64,000 nt of DNA from positions 2,294,001 to 2,358,000 of the forward strand of contig JANHCV010000001.1 in NCBI GenBank assembly GCA_025594325.1. Reading direction: 5' to 3'. This DNA is from Blastocladiella emersonii ATCC 22665 (taxonomy: Eukaryota; Blastocladiomycota; Blastocladiomycetes; Blastocladiales; Blastocladiaceae). The notes beneath the pieces were generated by a model. It was given only the letters and a program-made list of their open reading frames with translations, did not search any database and was not told the DNA's origin. Positions 19,223 through 29,786 of this stretch are shown here, one piece after another (position 1 is the first letter of the stretch; each line of letters opens with the position of its first letter). Both the position numbers and the translations under genes were made by a program.

Positions 19223-20312
19223 ATGCCTACGAACCACGGCATCCGCGTCGTCGTTGAGGTGGCCGGCGTCGAGGCCGAGGAGTACAAGGTCAAGACGACG
19301 ATGCGCGAGGACGGCGTCCGAGCAACCCGCTGCGCCATCGAGAGCATCAGCGGCGCCCAGCTCGGTGTGCATGTCTCGCGGGTGGGGTCCGGCTACGGCA
19401 AGAAAGTCGTTGCCGAACTCATTGTCGATGGCGAGTGCACGCTGATCACGAACAGCTACATTACCGCGGATCCAACTACGATGGACTTTGCCGTCCAGCC
19501 CACCGAGGATGGCGCAAAGCGGGTTCCGCTTCTCTTCGCCCCGATGCAGCCCGTTGCCGAGGAATCGGCAGTCGGCGACCCCGGCCAGCGGCTCGTCGAC
19601 AATGGCGCACTGGATCGAGTCGGTCAGATCCACGTCGAGATTTGGACTGCGCGCAGTGCGCCTGAAGCGCGCCGACACTCTCGGGACCAAGATGCCGACT
19701 TCGACTCGCTGAACACGCAACGCCAGGCCATCCTCACCGAGAAGCAGAAGAAGTCGGCGCTCGTGACGCACACGGTTGGGTACGTGGATCTTTGTTCGTT
19801 GTTTCGCACTGAGAAGCTCAACTGACGGATTCCTGTAGCTACGGCCCGCCGATCGAGGATTTCGTTGCGGGGCAGCCCAAGGTGCGCAGAGTCAAGCTCA
19901 TCCACGTTTTCGTCTTCGACTACCTGAGTCGCGGCACGCCCGTCATGCTCATCGCTGCGCGTGAACTGTACTGACGCCGTGACTAGACATGCTCGAGGTC
20001 CACGGCTACATTCCCGCGGCGCCCGGTGCTACGTCCGCGTCAACTTCGAGCGCCGCTGACCCCGAGCGCGACGACGCGTCCCGCGAACTCATCGACGTCA
20101 AGAGCGAGGCCAACCCGCACGCGAACAAGCGTCACCACCCGAACAAGGAGTCCATCCGCACGCCGTCGGTCGTGTACCTCGACGACAGCGACGACGAGGA
20201 GGAGGAGTCGCGTGCGCCGCGCAAGCTGCCCGTCAAGTCGGAGCCCTCGTCCTCGTCGAGCACCACCAAGTCGACCGTGATCACCCTGCTCAACAGCGAC
20301 GATGAGGAGTGA
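19223..20312 (+). CDS. DUF7918-like nuclear protein with SUMO/SIM-type tail, copy 3
   Basis: Exons 19223-19779, 19839-19933 and 19987-20312, 325 residues. Domain signatures match copies 1 and 2: VAGVEAEEYKVKTTMRED, VGQIHVEIW, KQKKSALVTHT, FVFDYLSRDMLEV. The second intron begins GCACGC, not GT. The exon length (95 nt), phase and acceptor are the same as in the sister copies, so this is best read as a GC-AG intron. The tail keeps two VKSE sites, VVYLDDSDDEEEE and VITLLNSDDEE, but has lost the KRRR patch (NKRHHPNK instead). A GT donor further downstream would break the conserved exon length and is less likely. Confidence 0.82.
19934..19986 (+). other. GC-AG intron in array copy 3
   Basis: 53-nt intron GCACGC...GACTAG with a CTGAC-type branch word near the 3' end. 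It occupies the position where all five sister genes have a GTACG-type donor after ...SRG. A single T-to-C change at donor position 2 explains it. GC-AG introns are a known minor class spliced by the major spliceosome. Confidence 0.75.
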
Positions 20313-20564
20313 GTCGGTGTATGATTTGTGTCGTTCACGTCGGGCTCGATGAAGCCTGGCCGAGTATCGTTTGATATACCTCTGATTTGGAGACGTTTTG
20401 ACCCGCCGCGGAGACGCGTTGTTCATCCGGTAACGAGCCACGTGCCGTCAGGTCGCGCGGCGCAGCACGCGTTTCGCATGGGTCGCGCGTACGCACGCCA
20501 ACAGCTCCTCCTGGCAAGGAAGGCCTTGAATGCAACACCCACTTGAAGCAGACTTTACGCAAAC

Positions 20565-21733
20565 ATGCCACGCATAGATGATATTGACGCCCGAGTGGTC
20601 GTGAACGGTGTCGCTGCCGTCGAGTACAACGTCACCACGACGCGCAACGCGGACGGGACTTTTGTCACGCGCTGCGCCATTGAGGCCTCGAATGACGCCG
20701 CCTTCCACGTTTCGATCATAAACCACGACGCTGTCCGCCACCCGAACCTGATTCCGACGCTCGAAGTCGACGGGCAGCTCGCGGGGATCAAGAAGCGGTT
20801 CGTCGACGAGAAGCCGACGCTGATTCGGTCGTTCGTTCGCGGTTCCGGTGCGCTCCTCCGTTTCAGCCGCGGGGGAGCAACTGTGCACTGACGTTCGAGC
20901 GCGTCGGCAACTGCGTGTAGACAAGTTCCCGCTCCGCTTCGCGCGCATGGTCCCCGTCGAGGAGGGCGAGGAGCTCTCAAGCGACAAGGCCGTGCTCGCG
21001 TCGCACGACCAAGTCAAGTCGGTCGGCCAGCTGCGCGTGTTCCTGCGCAAGGCCATGCTGCGGCAGCGCACCCGCCCTAGCTCTTCGACGGCCACCGCGA
21101 CATATGAGCAGCCCAAGCAGCTCGTCCTGAGCGAGCGGCAGAAGAAGGCCGCGCACATCACGCACACCGTCGAGTACGTTCTCGGTGCCGTTTTCTTTCC
21201 TCTCGGTGTTGACTGACGCCATGGATCGACAGGTTTGGCGATCCCAAGACCCGTCGACCATCGCAGCTCAAGGCCAAGTATCTCGAGACGACCCACGAGT
21301 TCATTTTCGAGTACGAGAGCCGCGGTACGCTAGACCTGGTTGCCGGATGCTCCAGGCCCCACTCACCTCGCCTATCCTTCTCTCGACAGACATGCTGGAC
21401 GCCAAGGGGTACCTCGACATTGTCGAAGAAGTCGCTCAGCCTGCTGCTCCTCATCCTGTCGTCAAGCGCGAGATCAAGCGGGAGCGCGATGTCGAGGTGG
21501 CGGTCAAGTCGGAGGAGGGGTCCTCGCCGATCGCGAAGCGCCAGCGTCTCGAAGCTGCCGGCCCGCCTTCCCGCCAGGTCGTCTACCTCGAGGACAGCGA
21601 CGGTCAAGTCGACGACAACGAGTCGGTGGCAATTTCGTTCGAGCCAGCGCTGGTCCAGGCAAAGCCGCTGGTCCAGGCCAAGCCGCTGACGAGCCCACGG
21701 TTTATCAGCCTGCTGGACAGCGACGATGAGTGA
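20565..21733 (+). CDS. DUF7918-like nuclear protein with SUMO/SIM-type tail, copy 4
   Basis: Exons 20565-20841, 20921-21173, 21233-21324 and 21390-21733, 321 residues. It has an extra intron before DKFPLRFARMVPV that copies 1-3 lack and copies 5-6 share. Domain landmarks: VNGVAAVEYNVTTTRNADG, RCAIEAS, VGQLRVFL, ERQKKAAHITHTVE and FIFEYESRDMLDAKGYL. The third exon is 92 nt, one codon shorter than in the others. The tail begins with a dense cluster of psi-K-x-E sites (VKRE, IKRE, then VKSE) and a KRQR basic patch. SIM-like VVYLEDSD and a terminal FISLLDSDDE follow. It also has an internal VQAKPL direct repeat. No 5' UTR intron was seen. It sits between the two subgroups of the array in structure. 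Confidence 0.83.
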
Positions 21734-22011
21734 ACGAACACGAATGAATGACTTTGCACACTATTGGATAGCTTTCCACTTTTGAGTGGTCGTGGACAGC
21801 TTTTGCGAGCCTCGGAGGTGTGACCGCGCGTTTTTCATGCGCACGTGGGATCGCTGCAAGTTGGGGACTTGTTGGCGGGGCCTCTCCCGTTTCCCTTACT
21901 CACCAGGGTCCCCTTTGCACGACTGAATTAGTGCGCATCCCATTCCCTAACAACCTGCAATGAATTACTTATGAATGCATGGATCCCCTGCGGAACAAGC
22001 AGTGAAGCGCG

Positions 22012-23142
22012 ATGCCGGCGGTCGACGACTTCAACGTTCAGCTGTTCATCGCGGGCGAGGCCGCCAAAGAGTACGGCCTCACCGTTACCGAAGTCGAAAA
22101 TGGGATCACGGAGGTGCGCTGTGCTGTCGAATGCGTGACCGGTGCCGAGTTTTGGTGCCAGGCCGCATTCTTGGGGCGTGGCCGTTCGGAGCGCGTCGCC
22201 GACCTCCGCGTGGATGGCCGCTTCATGATGGGTACCGGCGATTTCCTCAACAGGAAGCCAGCGCACCTCAATTATGCGCGGATGAGAGGCGGTACGCGCT
22301 GCTCTCCGCTCTTTAATTTGGATGCAAATTCACACTCGACGACGCAGAGAAGTTCCCGCTGCGCTTCGCACCGCTTCGTGCCGTCCCAGTTGGCGAGGAG
22401 CCCGACGAGACCGAGGACGTGGTCGTTGCCGAAAAGGAGGACGTCAAGAACGTGGGCACGATTTGCGTCGAGCTCTCCTTCGCGCGGATCGTGGGCCGCA
22501 ACCGGAACGAGGACCGCCGCCGCGAAATGTCCTCGAAAGTCGTCCTCGCCGAGATCCAGAACAAGGACGCCAAGCTGACGCACACGGCCGAGTGCGCATC
22601 TCGTTCCTTTCCCCGGCAATTGACGCTGATCGTTTGTGCGATTGGTAGGGTGGGAAAATCCCTGGGCAAGACAAAGCCGTGCAAGGACCAGTGGGAGCTC
22701 ATGGACATCAGCCATCGCTTCGCTTTCGAGTATATGTCGCGCGGTACGGTACTTCGTGACAAGTCGGGGTTCCGGTGTGACCTGTGCTTCACAATTTACT
22801 CGTGTAGACATGCTCGAGGTCAAGGGCTACCTGCCGACCCGCGGTGGCAGCAGCTCCATCAAGCGCGAGCGCCCAAGCAGTCCCGAGCAGGTCTCGGGCG
22901 CGGTGGGCCCGAAACGGCCGCGGTATGCTGCTCCCGCTGTGCAGCCCACGTTCGAGGTCATCGAGCTGCTTGACAGCGACGAAGCGGACGCCACGGTTGT
23001 GGTCAAACCGGAGTCGTTCGGCCGTTCTCCTGCTCGAGTCGTCAAGAAGGAGCCGCAGGGCCAGCGACTGCCCGTGGCGCCTCGTCAGCTGCCGACGTTT
23101 GAGACCATCGACCTCATGGACCACGACGACGATGATAAGTAG
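22012..23142 (+). CDS. DUF7918-like nuclear protein with SUMO/SIM-type tail, copy 5
   Basis: Exons 22012-22291, 22348-22591, 22649-22743 and 22808-23142, 317 residues. It pairs with copy 6: AKEYGLTVTEVENGITEVRCAVE, FLGRGRSERVADL, EKFPLRFAPLRAVPVGEEPDE, VGTICVELSFARI, QNKDAKLTHTAE and FAFEYMSRDMLEVKGYL. The tail has psi-K-x-E sites IKRE, VKPE and VKKE. It has a KRPR patch and two SIM-like strings, VIELLDSDE and a terminal TIDLMDHDDDD. The donor of intron 2 is GTGCGC rather than GTACG. Splicing there restores frame and matches copy 6. Function unknown. Confidence 0.83.
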
Positions 23143-23426
23143 CATGGATTTGAAATGTATGAAACTTCACTTTGCTTACTCTGTGTACTTCCTTGTCACC
23201 AGCGAAGAGACGCGACTAGCGGCGGTCAACGGATATACGCGTTGTTCAGGCGCACGTGTGGTCGGCGCCACCACCACTGCCCCAGCAACGACATCAGGAC
23301 GTCGCCGCTCGTTCCCTCAACCTCTCTCCATCACGCTTAGCGAGTGCGTCATTCGCCCACCCAACCTACTGCAATGTTTATCTCATGCAATCATGTCCCC
23401 ACTGCTGCGCAGTAGACCGATCCGCG

Positions 23427-24597
23427 ATGCCGACCGCGAACGACTTTCGCGTGAAGCTGCTCGTCGAAGGCGTGCCTGCCGAGGAGTACGGCGTGACGGT
23501 CGATCACCTCGAGAACGATATCACCGAAGTACACTGCGCCGTCGAGTGTGTCACGGGCGCCCAGTTTGCGTGCGAAATCAGCTATCTCGGCCGCGGCCAC
23601 TCGAATCGCGTCGCCGACTTGCTCGTGGACGGCAAGTTCATGGAGGGGACCGCGTACTTTATCGACGATGAGCCCGCTGTGCTCGAGAATGCGCTCATTG
23701 GAGACGGTACCCCCCGCGATGCGGCTTCTCGCGACTTTGCGCAGACTGACTGACGCGCGTTCCCTCGTATGCATAGAAAAGTTCCCGTTGCGGTTCGCCG
23801 CGATGCGCGCTGTCCCGATCGGCGAGGATCCCGACGAGGACGACGTGGAGGTCGCGGACACGGAGCAGGTCAAGGACGTGGGCCGCATCTGCGTCCAGCT
23901 CTCATACGCGCGCGTGCTTGGACCTGCCCGGAACCAGCAGCGCGGTATCGAGCACTTCTCCAAGGTCGTCCTAACGGAGCTGCAGAACAAGAACGCTAAG
24001 CTCACGCACACCGCCGAGTACTGCTCCTGCTTGTCTTCCGGAGATCTGTGTGACCACTAACCAACGCGTGTAGGGCCGGGGAATCGCTGGGCCAGTGGAA
24101 GAAATCCGACGTCGAGTGGGAGGTCCAGGAGCTCACGCACCGGTTCATTTTCGAGTACATGTCGCGCGGTACGGGTTTCGCGCGGACCTCGAGCGCCACG
24201 CAAAGTAACACGGCCGCACCTCCGCTGTGTAGACATGCTCGACATCAAGGGCTACCTGTCGTCTCGATCTGGCAGCAACTCGAACAAGCGCGGTCGAGCC
24301 GGTGAACCTGTCGACCTGACCATGGTCAAGGACGAGCGCGCGCCGAAACGGCCGCGCCTCGATGATCCGCCGGTGCAGCCCACGTACGAGGTCGTCGAGC
24401 TTCTCGACAGCTCCGACGACGAGGACGAGGACGAGGACGACGATGTGGTTGAAGTTTCTCCCGCCACCGGCGCAAGCGGAACCGGTGCGGTGACCGTCAA
24501 GAAGGAGACGGCCACGAGCCAGCGACCGCTGATGCAGCCCCTGCCGCCGCCAACGTTTGAGACAGTCGTCCTGCTAGACGACGACGATGACGAGTAA
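23427..24597 (+). CDS. DUF7918-like nuclear protein with SUMO/SIM-type tail, copy 6
   Basis: Exons 23427-23706, 23777-24017, 24074-24168 and 24233-24597, 326 residues. First and third exon lengths (280 and 95 nt) equal those of copy 5. Landmarks: AEEYGVTVDHLENDITEVHCAVE, YLGRGHSNRVADLLVDG, EKFPLRFAAMRAVPIGEDPDED, QNKNAKLTHTAE, FIFEYMSRDMLDIKGYL. The tail has PVDLT, psi-K-x-E VKDE, a KRPRLDD patch, VVELLDSS followed by a D/E run, VKKE and a terminal VVLLDDDDDE. It is the most acidic tail of the six. The gene ends 41 nt from the stop of the convergent BTB gene. Confidence 0.83.
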
Positions 24598-24638
24598 CAG
24601 CGACAAGAGCATGTATTTACAATGGACCCGATTCCCTT

Positions 24639-27600
24639 TCAAACCGCACCGCGGCCCTGGAGAATTTCGAGCATCAGGTCCTGCCGCGGGACGACGTCCG
24701 TGAGGAATTTTTGCGTGACCGAAATCTCGTTAAACTCTACATATTGCCGAGCAGGAGGGTCAGTTCAGCCGCGTAATGCGTGAGCGCAAAAGCGCGTACC
24801 GTTGATGGCCAGGTTGATGGCAAACGAGCGGATGGGCGCGACGTGGTGGTCGTCCGAGTCGAGCAGGACCGCGCCGACGTTGTCGACCGAGATCTCCTGC
24901 ATGAGGAAGTCGACGCACGACGTGACGAGGTCGTCGAGGCCGTACTGGTCGGCTACGCATGGCAAAGGGGTCAGTCATCGCCGCCAATACGTGACGGAAA
25001 AGTGATACGAACCAGCGCGGTACAGCTCGAACACGTTATCGTACGTGAGCTCACACCGCCCGACGTACAGGAACGAGAGCAGCGACTCGAACACGGCGGG
25101 CCGGATATTCGGGATCTCGACCGTGTGCGGGAGCTGGTTGGCCTCGCGCATCGCGCTGCGCAGGAGCATGGCCTCGAGCACCTCGCACCGCGAGCACAGA
25201 ATCACCTTGTGTGCGTAGAACACGCGCACCGCGTGCGCCGGGACCGCCGCGTTGCTGCGCGATGCCGTGGTTACCAACGACTCGCCCGTGGCATCGGTCC
25301 CGATCCCGCCGCCAACAATCAGCCGCACGTCCGGGAACCCCTTGGCGCCGCTGCACAGCAGCCGCTTGAGGTCCGTGAACAGGCCCGCGGGGAACGAGAC
25401 CGTGACCGAGAGCTGCGGCTGGCCCGCGGCGAGCGGCGCGTGCGCGACGGCAACGTCGCCGCCACCGGCACCGACCCCGCCGGGCGCGCCGCCGCCCGCG
25501 ATGGCCGGGTTGCTGATCGCGCTCATCGAGCCCGGCGCGCCCGCGGCCGTGGGGAACCGCGCGAGGGCGCCGTTCGCCCCCGACACGGCCATGGGTCCGC
25601 GGTACGCCACCGGTCCGTGACCAGCAGCGTGCGCCGGCGAGTGGCCGTAGGGGTGGTGGTACTGGCTCGAGTGCGGGAGGTGGTGGATCAGGCCGCGGCG
25701 GCGCGCGAGGAGCAGCTCGCGGACGAGGTCGGCGCGCGGCAAAATGTCGCGGGCGAACGACGGGTCCTTGGACACGGCGTCAAAGTGCCACAGGACAAAG
25801 TCGCACGCGAAGATGCGCACGGAGGGCACCTTGAACCGCTCGGCGGCGAGGAGGAGCGTCGTGACGTTTTCGATCGACGTGTTGAGTTTCAGAAACTCCT
25901 CGCACGAGCGCTTGAGGTCCGACAGCGCGTACAGCTCGGCGGCCTTGAGCACCTCGCACGCCGACTCGAGCGGGATCGTGATGGCCGCCGTGTAGATGAA
26001 CTGCAGAATCAGCGCGAAGATGGGCGGCGAGAGTTCCGGGACCGCAATCTCGCGTGGCGTCGCGAGGACCAGGTCGACGTCCGCCGACTGCGTGCGCGCG
26101 AGCGCCGTGGCCGAGACCGGGTCGTCGTCGGGCGTGCTGGTGCCGCGGATCGACACGGCGAACATGGACTGGAACACGGCCGACCGGCTCGCCAGGATCG
26201 CCTGGTGCGCGTGGAACGGCGCTCGGTCCGGACCGACGAGGAACGTCACGTCCGCGGCGTTGAAGGCGCTGGGCGGGGCCGACACGACGGTCCCGGTGCT
26301 GCTGCCGCTGGCCTCGCCGCCGCTGCTGCTGCCGGACTCGGACGCGCTGGACGCCGTGGCGGTGCCCTGGGCCGACGGGAGCAGGCGCGACAGGTCTGCG
26401 AGGACGCGGCCGAGCGCGGCGGGCTCCGGGTCGCTGTGGACGTACGTCGCCCCGTGGCGCGAGTACCGGCGGCCGTCGAGGGCGACGTCGACCTTGACGA
26501 GGGACCCGTGGAAGGTGGCGTGCGGGACCTCGCAGACGATCTTGTACGCGGCGGGGCACACGGCCTCGACGGCGAGGAGCGGGACGCGGCGGAACCGGGC
26601 GGGCTTGTTCCACGACGCGAACGGGTACTGGCCCGACGAGTCGTTGTTGTCCTTGTGGGCGACGGTGCGGATCTGCGACGTGGACTTGAAGAAGAGGCCG
26701 CCGGTCGCCGGCCACGAGAAGGACGCGTGGGTCTCGTCCTTGGACAGCTCGACGAGCAGGTTCGATTTTCCGTTCCACTCGAGCGGCTCGTCGAGCACAA
26801 ACTTGAGCCACCCGAGCGCAATGTCGCCGTGCAGCAACGTCTTGGGCCCGTAGATGACGCGCAGCTCGCTCGACTCGGCAAACTCGGTGATGTTGTCGTC
26901 CGAGGTCCACGCGTACGCGATGCGGATGTTCTCGAGCGCGCGGTCCGGCACGTCGCTGACCTTGAACCACAGCGCGTGCAGGAACGCGCCCTGGAACAGG
27001 CCGACATCGCGCAGCTCCGACGCCAGGTACAGCGACTGCAGCTTGGCCGCCTTGCACAGCGTGTTGAAGGCGACGAACCCGGACTTGTCGCCTGTCACGC
27101 CGCCCGGCTTGGTCACCTCGATGCGCGGGCCGAGCCGGTTGCTCGCGTACAGCTCGTTGTGGCGAGCGCGGCCCTTCCTAGAGGGTGCGAAGGAGTGGCG
27201 GTCAGCTACGTCGGTCGCGAGGGTCTGTCAACGAAGCGTACCATTCGCCGGGGACATGTTTCTCGTTCGGGTTCGAGTCGCTCGTCGAGAAGCGGACGAG
27301 GATGCTGTCGGCGTTGAACTCGGACAGGTCGATCTCCTTGAGCGCCTCGTGCGAGGACGTGAGCGCCAGCGCTCCCGCCGCCGGAGCAGCGGCCGCGGTG
27401 TTCGTCGCAGCAGGCGCCACGTTCCCGGCGTGCTGGCGCCAGTTGCCCGCGGCGGACTGCTGCCCGGGATGCCCGTGTTGCTGCTGCTGCTGTGCGTGAA
27501 CGACGGCGCCGTACCCCGCGCCCGCGTTGCCGAGAGCAGCATGACCGGGATACCCACGTCCCATGGCGGCAGGGTGCGCCTGCACCTGGCCATGGTACCC

Positions 27601-29181
27601 GCCATTGTTTCCACCACCCATGGGGTACCCCGCGGCGCCGGGCCCGCCCGCGCCGTACTCGAGCCCATGCGGCGCCATAGCGAGCGGTAGCGGTTTCGGC
27701 GCGTGTGTGGGCGCGAGGAAGATAGCGACGCGGTTCGACGTGCCGCGGGACGACGGGAGCACACCGACGACGCGGAACGCGAGCGCGTCCTCGGTCGTGC
27801 CCGACGGCATCTCCTCGTCCTCGTCGACGTCCTCGCCGGCGCCAACGGGCGGCGACGGGCCGGCGGGCGGGACCGGGTTGATGGCGCGGAGCACGCGCGG
27901 CGCGACGCCCGCGCCGCTCACGGGGATCGGCGCCATGATGTGTGCGCCCGGCGGCGCGGTGGCAAAGTGCGGCGCCGCGTCGTGCGCGTTCAGGCTGCCG
28001 AGCGACGCGAGCGTGCCCGCGCCGAACCCCGCGAGGCCCGCGGACGACGCAAAGTACGACCCGTCGCCCGGACCGACCGACGCGCCGCGGGCGCTCGCGG
28101 GGGTCCGCTTGCCGCGGCGGCGCAGCGTGCGCGGCGAGAACGGGTGGCTCGACAGGTGTGTCCGCGCGCCATCGCTGCTCGAGTTGGGCTGGCTCGAAGA
28201 GGGACCGCCGCTGCTCGTGGCGCTGTTGTTGTTGGAGGACGAGCCCGATGGACCAGCCGGCGGGCCCTGCGCGGCCGACTGCTGCTGGGACAGCTGCTCG
28301 TATACGTTGGACGCGTGGACGGGTGACGGGTCCGCGGGCGCGGACAGCGCCGAGTTGCTGAGCGAGCTGGCGCGGCTCGCCGAGGTGGCGAATGAGAGCG
28401 AGCCGTTGAAGGCGTGCACGACGCCGCCGAGGTAGTCGTGGCCGCCGTATGGCGCGGGCGTCGAGGATGAGGAAGCAAAGGCACCGGCCTGCAGCGCAGG
28501 CGACTGCTGCTGCTGCTGGTGAAAGTATTGCTGGGTCGGCGCGAGGTAGAGGCCGGACGACGGGCTGGGCGCCGCCGGCGTGTTGGGCGAGTAGAAGAGC
28601 GACGGCGACGAGTTGCCTGCGGCCTGCAGCTGGCTCAGCGACGCGACCATGGACGAGCCCGCGCTGCTCGACGCGGCGTCAGGCAGGATCAAGTGGTGGT
28701 GGGCATGGTCGCTGGCCGCGCCCGCGGAGCCAAACGACGGGCCCTGGTCAAACTGCTGCTGCTGCTGCTGGTGCGGGTAGAGACCCACGGCGCGCGGCGA
28801 GTACTGCTGCTGGTGATGATGATGGTGGTGATACTGCGGCGGCGCGGTGTGAAGGCTCGAGGGCGCCGTGAACGGCTGGAGCGCGCCCTGCTCGTGCGAA
28901 TGGCGGCGGCGCGCCGACTGCGAGAAGGGCGAGGAGCCGGCGCCGTGCTCGTACGGCAGGCCCGAGGTGGACGCGAGCCGCGACGGCGACGGCGGGGCAG
29001 TCGCGGCACTGATGGCGCTCGACGGCGACGCGCTCGAAATGTCGCGGGGCGGACCCTGCTGCTGTTGATGGTGCTGTCCGCCCGTGGGCCCGTGAGCGCC
29101 AGGCTCGCCCGCCTGCTCATCGCCGAGCGACGACGCGCTCGAAATGGAGTCAAGGGAGGTGCTCTCCGTCTGATCACTCAT
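24639..29181 (-). CDS. Large double-BTB/POZ protein with a beta-sandwich-like module
   Basis: Exons on the minus strand: 29181-27242, 27177-25013, 24952-24800, 24736-24639; 1451 residues, all junctions in frame. Residues 1-~600 are disordered, rich in Gln, His, Ser and Ala. The middle segment contains EWNGKSNLLVELSKDE preceded by GWLKFVLDEPL and followed by QIRTVAHKDNNDSSG. This resembles the beta-sandwich pattern GWxxFxxxxPFxWdGxsNLxVE of surface and adhesion modules, an assignment by eye only. BTB 1 (ADVTFLVGPDRAPFHAHQAIL, then QFIYTAAITI) and BTB 2 (PDVRLIVGGG, YAHKVILCSRCEVLEAMLL, SFLYVGRCELTYDNVFELYR) follow, each with a helical BACK-like extension. Paired BTB domains suggest a Cullin-3 substrate adaptor or scaffold. 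The octamer GATGCAAC touches the start codon. Confidence 0.82.
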
Positions 29182-29786
29182 GTTGCATCGTGTCTTGTTG
29201 AGCTCAATGCGGGGACGGGGGTGATGGAAGCGAGAACGGGCGGGGTGGCGGGGGCGCGGCGCGGGCGCGTCCGCCATGCGCGCGCGCCGGCGTCTCCCGC
29301 TTCCGAGACGGAACAGGGCCAAAGTAGCAACGCAGGGTTGTTTGCTCCACTACTAAGTCGGCACGCACGGGAAGGCGCGCAGACAACTCTCGGGAACCTG
29401 CGAGTCAAGTCTGTCGACGGCGCCCCAAGACGGGACCCCGCCTGTGCTGACGCGCGCAAGCGCGCGCCCGCGGGCGACGAGACTCGTTCGTCCTCGACTA
29501 CTGTAACAGAACATCGCGCACTGACTAAGTGTCGGGGGCGCAATAGCGGTCCCCGGCGCGGGCTCCTGACATAGCGGTCGTGCATAGTTGCCGATAGCGA
29601 GGGGTGCATGGCTGAGCCGCATTTTGATCGCCCGTCTCGCGCCCGTCTGTTGACTCGGCAACGGGTCACCTGCGCCCCACGTGCGCTGCGAGACATTTTC
29701 CGCGAGACGCGCTGCGCCACCTCGACCTCGAGTCTATTCGTATCATACAACATCGTCCATCCCATCTCGCGCTCGCCCGCCCCCTA
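29182..29786. promoter_or_regulatory. Promoter region of the double-BTB gene
   Basis: 605 nt between the BTB start and the stop of the next minus-strand gene. The minus-strand octamer GATGCAAC lies directly against the BTB ATG (29182-29189). CGAGAC words occur near 29690-29710. No coding potential was recognised. Confidence 0.45.

Larger units (their letters stand above)
16397..24597 (+). repeat. Tandem array of six DUF7918-like genes
   Basis: Six head-to-tail copies of one gene family, each 314-326 residues, separated by about 250-320 nt. All share a psi-E-Y motif near the N terminus (AEEYKV/AVEYNV/KEYGLTV), a C-rich RCA(I/V)E block, QKKAA/QNK plus LTHTA, a (F/I)FxY(M/L)SRDML(E/D) box and an acidic C-terminal tail. 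The exon ending at SR|DML is 92-95 nt in all six. Copies 1-3 lack an intron that copies 4-6 share before (D/E)KFPLRFA. The copies are diverged enough that the duplications are not recent. Confidence 0.9.

Noticed and set aside
24780-27317. An 845-residue plus-strand open frame opposite the BTB gene
   Set aside because: Arg/Glu/Val-biased shadow with no domain. The minus strand encodes two BTB domains with consistent splicing.
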